A program made the position numbers and the translations under genes. A stretch of 64,000 nt of DNA, from NCBI RefSeq assembly GCF_012641265.1, contig NZ_JABAHZ010000009.1, forward strand, positions 1-64,000. Reading direction: 5' to 3'. Source of the DNA: Chitinophaga eiseniae (GTDB lineage Bacteria > Bacteroidota > Bacteroidia > Chitinophagales > Chitinophagaceae). Below, one piece after another: positions 25,889-34,392 of this stretch. Within the stretch, counting starts at the first letter, position 1; every line of letters starts with the position of its first letter. Below the pieces are notes generated by a model. That model saw only the letters and a program-made list of their open reading frames with translations. It did no database searches and was not told where the DNA came from.

Positions 25889-25935
25889 CCTATCGGCGTT
25901 AGCCATTCTATCTATAACCATTTAAACCTTATCTC

Positions 25936-27084
25936 ATGGATATAGCCCTTCAGGACTTGTTTTTTGCTCCACCGGATAACGAGCATAAGACCAGAGCTAA
26001 AGAAGTACTACGCACTTTTTTTTGTTGCTATCCTTTAGAAGAAGTTCGTCAGGTTTTATGGCTGTTACTGGAACCTTCTGTTTCTGGCAGTGTTGATGTG
26101 ACGCAAGCAGGTAATGTTGAACTTCAATCCTTTCTTCCTCACTTTAGCCTGATGTTGGAAGCTGCATATGCACATGTTGGGTCACCAGGTCGGCAGCCTG
26201 CTTGCGCGGAAATTTCAGCAGGTACAATAAACCAGCGTTCCGCTGATTCGCCAGCTTCGCTGAAACAGGTATTGGACGTTATCTGTGCTAAAGTCCGGCC
26301 TGAAAAGATTTTTCTAATTGATACTCATAGAGAGATTGACAATAGCGAAGTTTTTGATCTGTTTGTCTTGTTACCCGATTCTGCACAGCTTTCGCTACGA
26401 CAACATATAGATTTAATTGAAGCTGCATGTAAAGACATTCATCCCGTTATTGTCTCGGCACATAAAATAGGCTATGTGTTTGACATGATTAAACAGGGGC
26501 ATATCTTCTTTTCTTCCGTCTGTCACAGTCGTAACCTTGTTTACGATGGCAACAATATTGTTATTCCTGTCAATGACAAACAACCTTTCAGGAACACAAA
26601 GCTAAAAGCCCGTAAGGCTTTTATAGAGCGGTTCAATAAGGCAGAAGGTTTTTTAGAAGCGGCGAAACACATGTGTCATGCTAACTATAAAGAGGTGGCT
26701 GCATTTATGATTCATCAGGCGGTGGAGCAGGCTATAGGCGCTATCGTCCACGCTTTAACAGATACCCATGTGGATACCCATAATCTTACGAGATTGCTTT
26801 TATCCAGCAAGCGTTGTACGTACCAGCTTGCAGCGTTGTTCCCGGCAGATACGCCGGAAGAAAAAGCCTTGTACAATTTATTACGCACTGCCTATATACA
26901 AGCCCGTTACAGCAAGTATGTGATAACAGACCCACAGCTTTTCAAATTGTTAAAACGGGTGGCCGAATTTTTAGAGACAACAAAAAGTGCTTTTTATGAA
27001 GAACTATATCGTTTAGAACAACAACATCTGAAAATAACTATAAATCATAATACTCAAAACTCAATTACACATGGAAACAAATAA
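25936..27084 (+). CDS. Nucleotidyltransferase-like and HEPN domain protein
   Basis: The protein has 382 residues. Residues about 125-215 resemble a degenerate nucleotidyltransferase domain (KIFLIDTHREI, FDLFVLLPDS) that lacks a clear GS...DxD site. Residues about 230-360 form a HEPN domain with helical repeats (FLEAAKHMCHANYKEVAAFM, HQAVEQAIGAIVHAL). HEPN/MNT proteins act as RNases or AMP-transferase pairs in toxin-antitoxin and defence systems, though single-chain versions in Bacteroidota have no assigned role. It overlaps the next gene by 14 bp. Confidence 0.7.
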   Translation: MDIALQDLFFAPPDNEHKTRAKEVLRTFFCCYPLEEVRQVLWLLLEPSVSGSVDVTQAGNVELQSFLPHFSLMLEAAYAHVGSPGRQPACAEISAGTINQRSADSPASLKQVLDVICAKVRPEKIFLIDTHREIDNSEVFDLFVLLPDSAQLSLRQHIDLIEAACKDIHPVIVSAHKIGYVFDMIKQGHIFFSSVCHSRNLVYDGNNIVIPVNDKQPFRNTKLKARKAFIERFNKAEGFLEAAKHMCHANYKEVAAFMIHQAVEQAIGAIVHALTDTHVDTHNLTRLLLSSKRCTYQLAALFPADTPEEKALYNLLRTAYIQARYSKYVITDPQLFKLLKRVAEFLETTKSAFYEELYRLEQQHLKITINHNTQNSITHGNK

Positions 27085-27361
27085 AGAGCCGGAACTGCCA
27101 AGAGGGGAAAACCTGCTTCTTGCTATGCACACCGAATTAGCTATTTCAATTGTCAATTTCCGAAAGATCGTCAGTGCAGGATGTAAATGGAGTATAGCTA
27201 CCTTTTATCGCAAGCTGCGGGGAAGAATTGTAGTAAACGGGGACGGTGTTTTTAAACCCGTATTAAGCGAGGCTGAAAAGGAAATGGCACGTTCTGTATT
27301 CCATGCTGAACTGCGCCGATTAAATGATTGGTATGATAAATATGTTGAGCGATCGTTGTGA
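27071..27361 (+). CDS. Small hypothetical protein coupled to the HEPN gene
   Basis: The protein has 96 residues and its start overlaps the end of the HEPN gene by 14 bp, so translation is coupled. It has a basic core with a possible helix-turn-helix pattern (GCKWSIATFYRKLRGRIVV) and a charged C-terminal helix. A DNA-binding or partner role is possible. No family is recognised. Confidence 0.5.
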   Translation: METNKEPELPRGENLLLAMHTELAISIVNFRKIVSAGCKWSIATFYRKLRGRIVVNGDGVFKPVLSEAEKEMARSVFHAELRRLNDWYDKYVERSL

Positions 27362-27738
27362 CTGCAAGTCACCTCATATGGCCGACAAAATATAATTGGG
27401 GCATACATAGGATAGATAATCCCCGGCAAGTTCTCTTGTCGGGGTTCTAAATTTATATTATCCCCTTTACTAACTGAATGTTGATTACTTCCCTTAATTT
27501 TCTTCTCAAAAAGATTGTGTAACGTTCTTCAAAAGGCTTCTACATGCACAGAAAACATTTTCTGGTAAGCATTGCCCAATATATCTTTTTAGGAGAGTTT
27601 CAATTTAAGCTCCGGTTTATCTATACGGGGGATATCAGAAAAACGAATTAGGGTTGGAAATTCACAAAAAAAAACTCCCGGCCTGTTTATGCTGGGAGCT
27701 GTTTTTTTAAAAAATTGTTACTACTTAAAAAATAACTA
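27362..27738. other. AT-rich intergenic region with two hairpins
   Basis: No gene is supported. CCCCGGCAAG (27421-27430) pairs with CTTGTCGGGG (27435-27444), a stable hairpin without a clear T-run. A second hairpin at 27675-27698 (CTCCCGGC with GCTGGGAG) is followed by seven T residues and preceded by an A-run, so it can act as a terminator in both directions. Otherwise I see nothing. Confidence 0.5.
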
Positions 27739-27939
27739 ATGGACACGCGGCAATATATAGAGATAAACCCCAAAGTTATGATGGGTAAGCCTGTTATCAG
27801 AGGAACAAGAATTACTATTCAGCTGATACTGGAAAAGCTATCTGAAAAAGAAACAATACAGGATATTCTTATAGCGTATCCACAGATTGCCCAAGAGGCC
27901 ATTTATGCAGCCATAGCATATGCTGCTTCAAAGGTATGA
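27739..27939 (+). CDS. DUF433 family antitoxin-like protein
   Basis: The protein has 66 residues and matches the DUF433 family: YIEINPKVMMGKPVIRGTRI, then LILEKL and IAYPQIAQEAI. Members are winged-helix proteins that usually act as antitoxins beside a PIN-like DUF5615 toxin. No such toxin follows: the 88 bp after the stop lead straight into a convergent gene. It therefore looks like an orphan antitoxin. Confidence 0.8.
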   Translation: MDTRQYIEINPKVMMGKPVIRGTRITIQLILEKLSEKETIQDILIAYPQIAQEAIYAAIAYAASKV

Positions 27940-28027
27940 GAAGATATAAGTTGTAAGTCTATACCAACACAAAATATTGGCATTTTCTGGAAATGCAGCA
28001 CAAAGCTAATATAGTGTTGGAGATAGA

Positions 28028-28978
28028 TTATAAAAGCCTTAAATGTTGGCCTGTAAGGTTTTCGTATATGAATTGTAATACGTCTTTGTCTGCCAGTTTT
28101 TCTAACGCAATATCAAACAATTTGCCTTTTAGAATTTGACCCCAATTTTTTTTGCTAAGTTGACCATATAGCTCTTTTAACTCTTGGAGTTCCTCATATA
28201 AAACTTCTTGTCCGGCATCTTGTTTTGATAGTGTTTCAATAATTGAATCAATTTTCCGATTTATTTCAACCTGATCGCTGCTGATCTCATCATAATTCTC
28301 CTTATGGGGTTCTAAGCTCTCTTCGAGTGCCATCGCTCCTGAAACAGTAATCGCACCATGTAACTCCGACCCTAAGCCGCCAAGTGTAGTAATATAACCG
28401 TTGTTTTCAAGAATTGCAGCTAATTCTCTAGCTTCACCATGATTATTCAATCTTATACCATTTTCCAATAAGAGCATCTCAATTGGGTAATTATTTCCAT
28501 CATTTAATTTGTATAATCTATCTAAAAGCAATGAGAGTTTTTCAGCCATTTTGTATTTTGCCCTTAAGTCAAAATTGGTGCTATTTCTTGCGCTGATGCT
28601 ATCACATACCTCAATGATTTTTCTATTCCATTCAAGGTAACTTACTTTTTCACGCAAATTATCTTTTTCCTTCTTCACTCTATCTGACAGATGTACTTTT
28701 ACATTTGGGCCAATATTAAAACGGAATGTTTGGCTATGTGCTTGGCCAAATTCAAAAACAAATAAGTTGTCTTGCTTATCAAATGAAGATTGTAAAATCT
28801 CAACAACTTTGTTCACCCATATTTTTATATTTTCCCTAAACGCGGATAATTCTTCTTCTATACTAACCTTTGTTTCATGCAATCGATAACCCTCGGTAAT
28901 TAATTCGCTTACTTCTTCATTAAATTTCTGTAACGGCTTTACCAGAAAAGAATAACTCTTGCTATTTATAACTTCCAT
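28028..28978 (-). CDS. Coiled-coil protein of the accessory island, function unknown
   Basis: The protein has 316 residues. Helical coiled-coil segments at about 15-70 and 225-275 flank a region (NGIRLNNHGEARELAAILENNG, then GGLGSELHGAITVSG) that resembles a small winged-helix domain. No catalytic motif is seen. The AT-rich composition and neighbouring nuclease-like genes suggest a defence-island gene. It follows a small gene by 13 bp on the same strand. Confidence 0.55.
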   Translation of the reverse strand: MEVINSKSYSFLVKPLQKFNEEVSELITEGYRLHETKVSIEEELSAFRENIKIWVNKVVEILQSSFDKQDNLFVFEFGQAHSQTFRFNIGPNVKVHLSDRVKKEKDNLREKVSYLEWNRKIIEVCDSISARNSTNFDLRAKYKMAEKLSLLLDRLYKLNDGNNYPIEMLLLENGIRLNNHGEARELAAILENNGYITTLGGLGSELHGAITVSGAMALEESLEPHKENYDEISSDQVEINRKIDSIIETLSKQDAGQEVLYEELQELKELYGQLSKKNWGQILKGKLFDIALEKLADKDVLQFIYENLTGQHLRLL

Positions 28979-28991
28979 ATCTCAGGTAGAA

Positions 28992-29228
28992 TTATGATAA
29001 ACTCATTTCGTCATTTGGATTAACGTTCTTATCTTTTATGTGGGCTAAAAATCCCCAATAGTTATTTGTTGCTACTTGCCAATTCTCTTTTGCAGTTAGA
29101 TAACTTGGTATATCGTTAAAATTACCAAAGCCCTTCGTTTGGGTCAATTCGTTGTCTAACTTTAAAAATGCTTCAGAAGCTTCCGAATAATTTTTGTGTA
29201 ATTTCTCATAATACTCTTGGTAAGTCAT
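28992..29228 (-). CDS. Small hypothetical protein upstream of the coiled-coil gene
   Basis: The protein has 78 residues from the ATG at 29228; the longer frame upstream is low-complexity and unlikely to be translated. It is helical and polar (YYEKLHKNYSEASEAFLKLD). It is probably the first gene of a two-gene unit with the 316-residue protein. No family is recognised. Confidence 0.45.
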   Translation of the reverse strand: MTYQEYYEKLHKNYSEASEAFLKLDNELTQTKGFGNFNDIPSYLTAKENWQVATNNYWGFLAHIKDKNVNPNDEMSLS

Positions 29229-29346
29229 ATTATATTTTATTTGTAATGAAATTAACGTTTTTACATCTACTTGCAAAACTCGTATAAGTAAAATATGGTG
29301 TATATTTAAAGAGATAATATAATGTTTTAATACTATATAATAAAAT

Positions 29347-30426
29347 ATGGAAGTACCACTGTGCAATTTGTGCAAAATAAAACCTGCTACTCAGACAGGG
29401 TCGCATATATTTTCTTGGTCTTTGATTAGAAGTCTGGTAAATAAGGAGGGAATAAGGGAAAGAGAAAATGAAGTAGTTTTTTCTTTTTCGGAGGCTTTTG
29501 TTAAAACTTACATTGGCCGTCAGCAGTCAGCCGAGGAGAAGGTGATTCCAATCAAAGGCCGCCCGTTAAATGAAGAAGAAATAGAGGAGACGGAAAATGA
29601 AAATCCATTTATTAGTGACAATATACTTTGCCCAGAATGTGAGCATATGTTAAGTGTATTGGAATCTGTGGTCAACGAGAGGGTGCTAACTAAAACACGC
29701 AAACACATTGTTAAGAATACCGGTGGCTATGACAAGATAGCTATACAAGATGGGGACCCCTTGAGATTATTTATCTATTCATTAGCTTGGCGTGGCGCAA
29801 TTACTGGCATCAATAATTTTGAAATGTTGCCAGAACACAGTGAAATTCTAAGAAATATTCTGCACAAAAGTCTTAGCTCTAATCGAACAGAATTGTTGAA
29901 AAATATTGAGCAACATAGTAATCTTGTAAGAAGCATTTCCCTTCTTATTGCGTTTTTAGAAGTGCATGGCAAAAATGATAATTTCATCTACTGTTCTCTT
30001 TCCTATAAGCCATACGCTATGATTTTAAATGATCTTAGCTTTCAGATTTTCTTCGATGACGCACCTGATAATTCGTTTGATCCTGAATTTATGGGAATCA
30101 ATAATGTTATAAAGAAGGATGAGTTATTAATGAAAAATGAAGCAAATTTTGAAGTTGCTATTCTCTCTAATCAAGTAAGAATGCAAGTTAATCGGAATCT
30201 AAACAGTGCAATGAAAGATATTATTCTAAAGCCAGCAATTGAACTATTTAGTTTGGCGTTTCAAAAGTTCATTCAAAGATTACCTCACAGGGAAGAAGTA
30301 CAGCTTTTTATACAAAATGTGATTAAACGTGGGGATCACAAATTAGAGAACTATACACCTAAAGATTTTGTTGAAGCTGCTTCTGAAACAATGTTACAAT
30401 TATTTCCAGAAAGATCTAAACCGTGA
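29347..30426 (+). CDS. Zinc-finger/HNH-like protein of the accessory island
   Basis: The protein has 359 residues. Cys6-x2-Cys9, His20 in GSHIFSWSLI, and Cys95-x2-Cys98 with His100 (CPECEH) form a treble-clef zinc site like those of HNH nuclease-related proteins, although no Asn/His catalytic second half is clear. The rest is helical with no membrane segment. The next gene starts 19 bp later on the same strand, so the two probably form an operon. A defence-related function is inferred from context. Confidence 0.55.
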   Translation: MEVPLCNLCKIKPATQTGSHIFSWSLIRSLVNKEGIRERENEVVFSFSEAFVKTYIGRQQSAEEKVIPIKGRPLNEEEIEETENENPFISDNILCPECEHMLSVLESVVNERVLTKTRKHIVKNTGGYDKIAIQDGDPLRLFIYSLAWRGAITGINNFEMLPEHSEILRNILHKSLSSNRTELLKNIEQHSNLVRSISLLIAFLEVHGKNDNFIYCSLSYKPYAMILNDLSFQIFFDDAPDNSFDPEFMGINNVIKKDELLMKNEANFEVAILSNQVRMQVNRNLNSAMKDIILKPAIELFSLAFQKFIQRLPHREEVQLFIQNVIKRGDHKLENYTPKDFVEAASETMLQLFPERSKP

Positions 30427-30445
30427 TATAAGCTTAAAGATAATT

Positions 30446-31180
30446 ATGCAAGATATAAACTACAGACTTATAGCAACACAAATCGGTGACTCATTAAAGT
30501 ATTCCACTTCAGTGAATGAGATTGATCGCATAGGACAATCAATTCTAAGAATCAACAAAGAGAATTTTCCCAACGAATCGATAACTTCTGTAAGGGCAAA
30601 GACGATGTATGATTGGGTGCTTTCGCTTGCGAAAACACCTTTAGACAATACTGAAAGAACCAAGAGGCTCATTGGATTTTGTTTAGAGCTAACATCGGAA
30701 GAAAATAAAAAGAATACAATAGAATTTTTAGAGAAGAATGGTTGCCCATATAGCCTACTACACAAGGACAATCTCGATGAGTTTCTTCGGCGTAATTTTC
30801 ATTCTGAAGTTGTCAAACACTCACAGAGGCTTTTTGTTCAGGGTAATTTCTTTCATGCTGTTTTTGAAAGCGCAAAGGCATATAATAAAGATGTGAAGAT
30901 AAAGTCACAAAACGACAAGGATGGACAGCCTTTAATGTTGAATGTTTGGGGTTGTGATAGTGGTGTATTGAAAGTGACATCTTGCCAGTCTCAAACTGAT
31001 AAAGATTTTCAAGATGGTATTAAATTCCTTTCAGGGGGGCTTATGAGTGCAATTAGAAATCCTACTGCCCATGAACCGGCAATATCATGGCCTATTGACA
31101 AACAGGATTGCTTGGACATATTAAGTCTCATATCATTTTTATACAGGCAACTTGACAAAGCCGTTTATTTTAAACCATGA
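30446..31180 (+). CDS. TIGR02391 family protein with HEPN-like RNPTAH motif
   Basis: The protein has 244 residues from the ATG at 30446. The C-terminal 110 residues match the TIGR02391 (Ymh-like) family: FFHAVFESAKAY, then DGIKFLSGG, and R204 to H209 in RNPTAHE. The R-x4-H arrangement is typical of HEPN ribonucleases. Members are found in abortive-infection-like contexts. It follows the zinc-finger gene and is convergent with the nucleotidyltransferase operon. Confidence 0.65.
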   Translation: MQDINYRLIATQIGDSLKYSTSVNEIDRIGQSILRINKENFPNESITSVRAKTMYDWVLSLAKTPLDNTERTKRLIGFCLELTSEENKKNTIEFLEKNGCPYSLLHKDNLDEFLRRNFHSEVVKHSQRLFVQGNFFHAVFESAKAYNKDVKIKSQNDKDGQPLMLNVWGCDSGVLKVTSCQSQTDKDFQDGIKFLSGGLMSAIRNPTAHEPAISWPIDKQDCLDILSLISFLYRQLDKAVYFKP

Positions 31181-31210
31181 ACCGAAGGGAATCCAATTTA
31201 ACTAGTGACA

Positions 31211-31504
31211 TCACAGACTAAATATCTTTAACGCTTTTTGTCCTTTCACAAAGTTTAGTTCCCGTTGCTCAGAAAAAGTAAAACAACTTAAATGTATAGG
31301 ATAGTAGGTGGAAAGTAAATTAAACTCATGCTTTACGATATCTAAAAGCCTATTGTCCTCATAAAGTATCAAAACATCGATATCATTAGCTAATTGAGGA
31401 TTAGTTAAAATGGAGCCAAAAAGATAGCATTCAATTGAAGGTTTAATCGAAACTAAGTTACTTTCAACTATTTTCAATTCTTGAATTATTGTCTCCAGGT
31501 CCAT
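31211..31504 (-). CDS. Minimal nucleotidyltransferase
   Basis: The protein has 97 residues from the ATG at 31504. It shows the minimal nucleotidyltransferase signature: G30-S31 in YLFGSIL, then Asp41 and Asp43 in NDIDVLILY. Such short enzymes (MNT type) often AMPylate a partner protein. It is the last gene of a minus-strand trio and overlaps the preceding gene by 19 bp. Confidence 0.75.
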   Translation of the reverse strand: MDLETIIQELKIVESNLVSIKPSIECYLFGSILTNPQLANDIDVLILYEDNRLLDIVKHEFNLLSTYYPIHLSCFTFSEQRELNFVKGQKALKIFSL

Positions 31505-32145
31505 TTTAAATTTAATTTTCCGAGAAGTTCTCCCCATGTAAAAACCTTAATTTCCCTTGAATCTGCAAGTTCTATGGCTTTGCTTGTAATACTACCATTG
31601 GGGTTCGCTTTAAAGACCGCATCAAATTTTCCAAACTCATCAACTGCACAACGGATGGCCTCTATCCCCAAATCATAATCATCTAATGCAATTATGATTA
31701 CAGTTTCTAGCCCATTGCGTGCAATCTCATATCTTTTATTGTCAAGCCTATTGACAGATATCACTTTTGTATGCTGTCTCAAACCTCGCAGTATGAATGA
31801 GACATTTGGAGGTAGGTAGGGCCAATTATTTTCTTGTTTGATAACTCTAGTTAAATCTCCGAAACCACCGAGGGTTATTTTTTTTGTCTCTAGATAATCA
31901 AGGGCGTCTCCACTAATAAAAGGGCTTTTAGGTATATGCAAAATGAAATTAGCATTTTGCGTATTTAAAATTTCTCTGACGCTTGCGACATTATAACTGT
32001 TTAACGTTGATTTTGTAACGCTAAGTAATGTCCCATTCGTTCGTTTGATATGGAGCAAATTTTCTGATATAATCGTCGTGGATTCGACTTTATCGTTGTT
32101 TTCTAATGTTTCAATTATCCATTCAAAAGGGGACTTACGCATCAA
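31486..32145 (-). CDS. Unknown protein in HNH/nucleotidyltransferase operon
   Basis: The protein has 219 residues. The first 110 are mixed alpha/beta. The last 80 (GLETVIIIALDDYDLGIEAI, then FDAVFKANPNGSITSKA, ending in FTWGELLGKL) look like a Rossmann-type or nuclease-like alpha/beta domain with alternating hydrophobic strands. I recognise no family with certainty. It overlaps the HNH gene by 11 bp and the nucleotidyltransferase gene by 19 bp, so the three act as one unit. Confidence 0.55.
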   Translation of the reverse strand: MMRKSPFEWIIETLENNDKVESTTIISENLLHIKRTNGTLLSVTKSTLNSYNVASVREILNTQNANFILHIPKSPFISGDALDYLETKKITLGGFGDLTRVIKQENNWPYLPPNVSFILRGLRQHTKVISVNRLDNKRYEIARNGLETVIIIALDDYDLGIEAIRCAVDEFGKFDAVFKANPNGSITSKAIELADSREIKVFTWGELLGKLNLKWTWRQ

Positions 32146-32833
32146 TGAAAGAGTCGTTTAATTGATTAGGAAATTGAAGACCATTTATCTCTTGATTGTT
32201 TATGTGCCTGGCCTCAAAATCTAAAACATGTTGCCTAAATAGTTCAACAACCTTTGCTTCACTACTTTGCAATAGATTGTAGTTCTTGTCAAAAATTGCA
32301 AGTAGCTTTCTGTTATTAGGCAAGATAATTTGATGAATCTTGGATTTCCATACTTTCGGCATCTCGCTCTCAGGGTTAAACCTCTCGTCTGTTAGCGGCC
32401 CATAAATTTCAAAAATGGTTCTATTCTCATTTAGCATAGGGAGGATTAATTGCCTTACCTCAGAGCGACTATTACATTGTTTTATATTAAAAAGCGAATT
32501 TAGTTTTTGACTGTGATTTAGTTTCCACGTAAGTATCAAATTTTTGGGAAACTCTAATTCAGCTTTATCAATCTTAGTATGACATGTTGGACAAAGTAAA
32601 ATAAGATTAGTAAAATCTCCTTTTAACTCTTTTGAAACTTTTTGATTCGAACGAGGGCCATCATCACCTGCACTTATTATATGGGCCATTTCTGCAATAT
32701 GAAACTCTGTTTCTCCAACTGCCAGAAATAAATTGGTATTGCAGTCAGGATTTTGACAATACCCAGCTGAATCAGCAAACAGTCTCAGCTTAGTGTGTGA
32801 ATCGGGGTTAGCTTTTCCTCTTTTACAAGTCAT
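32135..32833 (-). CDS. HNH endonuclease
   Basis: The protein has 232 residues. The HNH domain spans about 14-95: Cys26 and Cys31 (zinc), His51 in MAHII, Asn76 in FTNLILL, and Cys81-x2-Cys84-His85. All key residues are present, so the domain is probably an active nuclease. The C-terminal 130 residues are of unknown fold and may sense a signal or recognise a target. It is the first gene of the minus-strand trio. Confidence 0.8.
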   Translation of the reverse strand: MTCKRGKANPDSHTKLRLFADSAGYCQNPDCNTNLFLAVGETEFHIAEMAHIISAGDDGPRSNQKVSKELKGDFTNLILLCPTCHTKIDKAELEFPKNLILTWKLNHSQKLNSLFNIKQCNSRSEVRQLILPMLNENRTIFEIYGPLTDERFNPESEMPKVWKSKIHQIILPNNRKLLAIFDKNYNLLQSSEAKVVELFRQHVLDFEARHINNQEINGLQFPNQLNDSFIDA

Positions 32834-33024
32834 ACCTTAATTTATAGCCTTTATTTTACTATTATACGTAATTTTTAGCTAAGTAACAATTATAGCTCAT
32901 TCTTTATTAATTTCTTCATTGCCAAGTACTTATTGCCCATTATCAGTTATTGTCATATCATGTCTTTTCGAGTTTTGCTAAGTTTTCCCAATAAAGGCTA
33001 ATTTCTGTTAAGTCTTGTACCAAA

Positions 33025-33058
33025 AAGTTAGAACTGTGTCCAGTCATCCCGACTTGAT
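33025..33058 (+). repeat. Short dispersed repeat, copy 1
   Basis: The sequence AAGTTAGAACTGTGTCCAG followed by TC and GACTTGAT closely matches 39062-39090 with a few changes and a 4-base insert. In both places a terminator hairpin follows. It may be a remnant of a tRNA-like or duplicated 3' region. Confidence 0.45.
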
Positions 33059-33062
33059 AAAG

Positions 33063-33092
33063 AAGCCTACTTGGAAATGAGTAGGCTTTTTT
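33063..33092 (+). terminator. Rho-independent terminator
   Basis: AAGCCTACT pairs perfectly with AGTAGGCTT across an 8-nt loop and is followed by a T-rich tract. It precedes the GIY-YIG fragment. Confidence 0.7.
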
Positions 33093-33115
33093 GTTTTTAT
33101 TTTAATCTGTTTGTT

Positions 33116-33175
33116 ATGCCCCACTATGTTTATATCCTTCAAAGTGATAGCACTGCACGCTATTATGCAGGCAGG
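33116..33175 (+). pseudogene. GIY-YIG nuclease N-terminal fragment
   Basis: Twenty codons from the ATG at 33116 read MPHYVYILQSDSTARYYAG, the start of a GIY-YIG family protein (UvrC-type N-terminal fold). The similarity stops abruptly at about 33175, where the sequence becomes the recombinase remnant on the other strand. It is a truncated gene. Confidence 0.6.
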
Positions 33176-33440
33176 CCGCTAATATTTACCTGGTCTTGGT
33201 CAAACGTGCTTAATTTGGCTTCCGGCTTTTCAAGTTTACTGCTGTATGCCGTTTTCATTTCCCGGAAATCGGCAGGCACTATCTGCCTGAGGAAAGTAAA
33301 TCCGTTATATAAGATAGCTTTCCTTCCAACTCCTTTATTTGTAGTTGTTTCTGATCGTTCTGCAAATTGAAGGAAAATGGAATTCCATCCGAAAATAAAG
33401 AAAGCTGTGATAAGCATTCATGGAGAAAAGCATATCTGCT
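33165..33440 (-). pseudogene. Serine recombinase C-terminal remnant
   Basis: Read on the minus strand in two frames joined near 33290, the sequence gives KELEGKLSYITDLLSSG then IVPADFREMKTAYSSKLE, the coiled-coil pattern near the C-terminus of large serine recombinases of Bacteroidota elements. The catalytic N-terminus is absent and a frameshift divides the rest. This suggests an old mobile element inserted here and decayed. Confidence 0.45.
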
Positions 33441-33515
33441 AACAGGCACATTATTTTGTTCATGGCGTGATGGGATTTTTAGAAAGATAATTATTAATTA
33501 GGATAACTTGCAGTC

Positions 33516-33665
33516 ATGGACTCGATGAATGACCTGACGACAGCAGCGCTGATGCAGCTGCATGCTGACGTGCTTTTCACCTATGACTCCCGCGGACGGA
33601 TGCTGCAGGCCAATGGACCCTGTCCTTTCCCGGCCTTTCCGGTAACGGGTGCGCCTGTCTGGTAA
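33516..33665 (+). pseudogene. GNAT acetyltransferase N-terminal fragment
   Basis: Forty-nine codons from the ATG at 33516 include LMQLHADVLFTYDSRGRML, the start pattern of a GNAT-type acetyltransferase, then end at a TAA. The catalytic part is absent. It looks like a deletion remnant, with GC-richer composition than its surroundings. Confidence 0.45.
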
Positions 33666-33731
33666 TGGGCGTTTATAGCCTCAAGGATATCTTATAGTAA
33701 AATTTGTATGTGCTAATTAGTATGTTCAATA

Positions 33732-34304
33732 ATGGAAATGAGTTATCAATCGCCATTTAAGGGCGAAATAGAAAGCTTCAATCAGTTGTTCATGGAGCAT
33801 TATCCCGCATTGAGAGCTTATGCGGGTTTATTGGTAGGAGATACCACCGCAGAAGACGTTGTTCAGGATGTTTTTCTCCAAACCTGGCAAAACAGAGATA
33901 CAATTAACATTCATACCTCCATTAAGGCCTACTTGTTCAAATCAGTCTATAATCGTTCTCTTAATACCCTGAGCCGTTTAAAAATGCGACATGGCAAGCA
34001 ACAGGAAATTGAATATACACTAAAAATTCAGGAAGCCCTTCTATGCGATCCTGATAAGAATCCGGTCATTCACAAATTATACAATAATGAATTAAGGGAC
34101 GAGGTCCACCAGGCAATAGAAAGTCTTCCGGACAAATGCCGGGAGGTGTTCAAATTAAGTTACCTCGATGATTACAGAAACAAAGAGATCAGCGAAATGA
34201 TGAGTATTTCGGTCAGCACTGTTGAAAAGCATATTAATCATGCCTTGAAAACATTACGGAAAACACTTCTTCATCTCAAAGCCCTGTTAATGAATTTCCT
34301 ATAA
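33732..34304 (+). CDS. FecI-like ECF sigma factor
   Basis: The protein has 190 residues, the usual size. Region 2 (FMEHYPALRAYAGLLV, AEDVVQDVFLQTW) and region 4 (LPDKCREVFKLSYLDDYRNKE, then a helix-turn-helix) are clear. It belongs to the Bacteroidota family-1 ECF sigma factors. The next genes encode a FecR anti-sigma factor and a TonB receptor, so it probably drives their transcription when the receptor is occupied. Confidence 0.9.
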   Translation: MEMSYQSPFKGEIESFNQLFMEHYPALRAYAGLLVGDTTAEDVVQDVFLQTWQNRDTINIHTSIKAYLFKSVYNRSLNTLSRLKMRHGKQQEIEYTLKIQEALLCDPDKNPVIHKLYNNELRDEVHQAIESLPDKCREVFKLSYLDDYRNKEISEMMSISVSTVEKHINHALKTLRKTLLHLKALLMNFL

Positions 34305-34307
34305 TTT

Positions 34308-34359
34308 CTGACCTCAGCAATTTTTTTTTGCCGGAAGTATGGAGGTTTTTGTGAGGTCA
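34308..34359 (+). other. Inverted repeat between sigma factor and FecR genes
   Basis: TGACCTCA (34308-34315) and TGAGGTCA (34352-34359) form an 8-bp perfect inverted repeat enclosing a T-run and a smaller GCAA/TTGC pair. It lies between the sigma stop and the FecR start and could attenuate read-through or bind a regulator. Confidence 0.4.
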
Positions 34360-34392
34360 ACTGTCTTATAACAGGTAGAAAAGCCGTATAAG

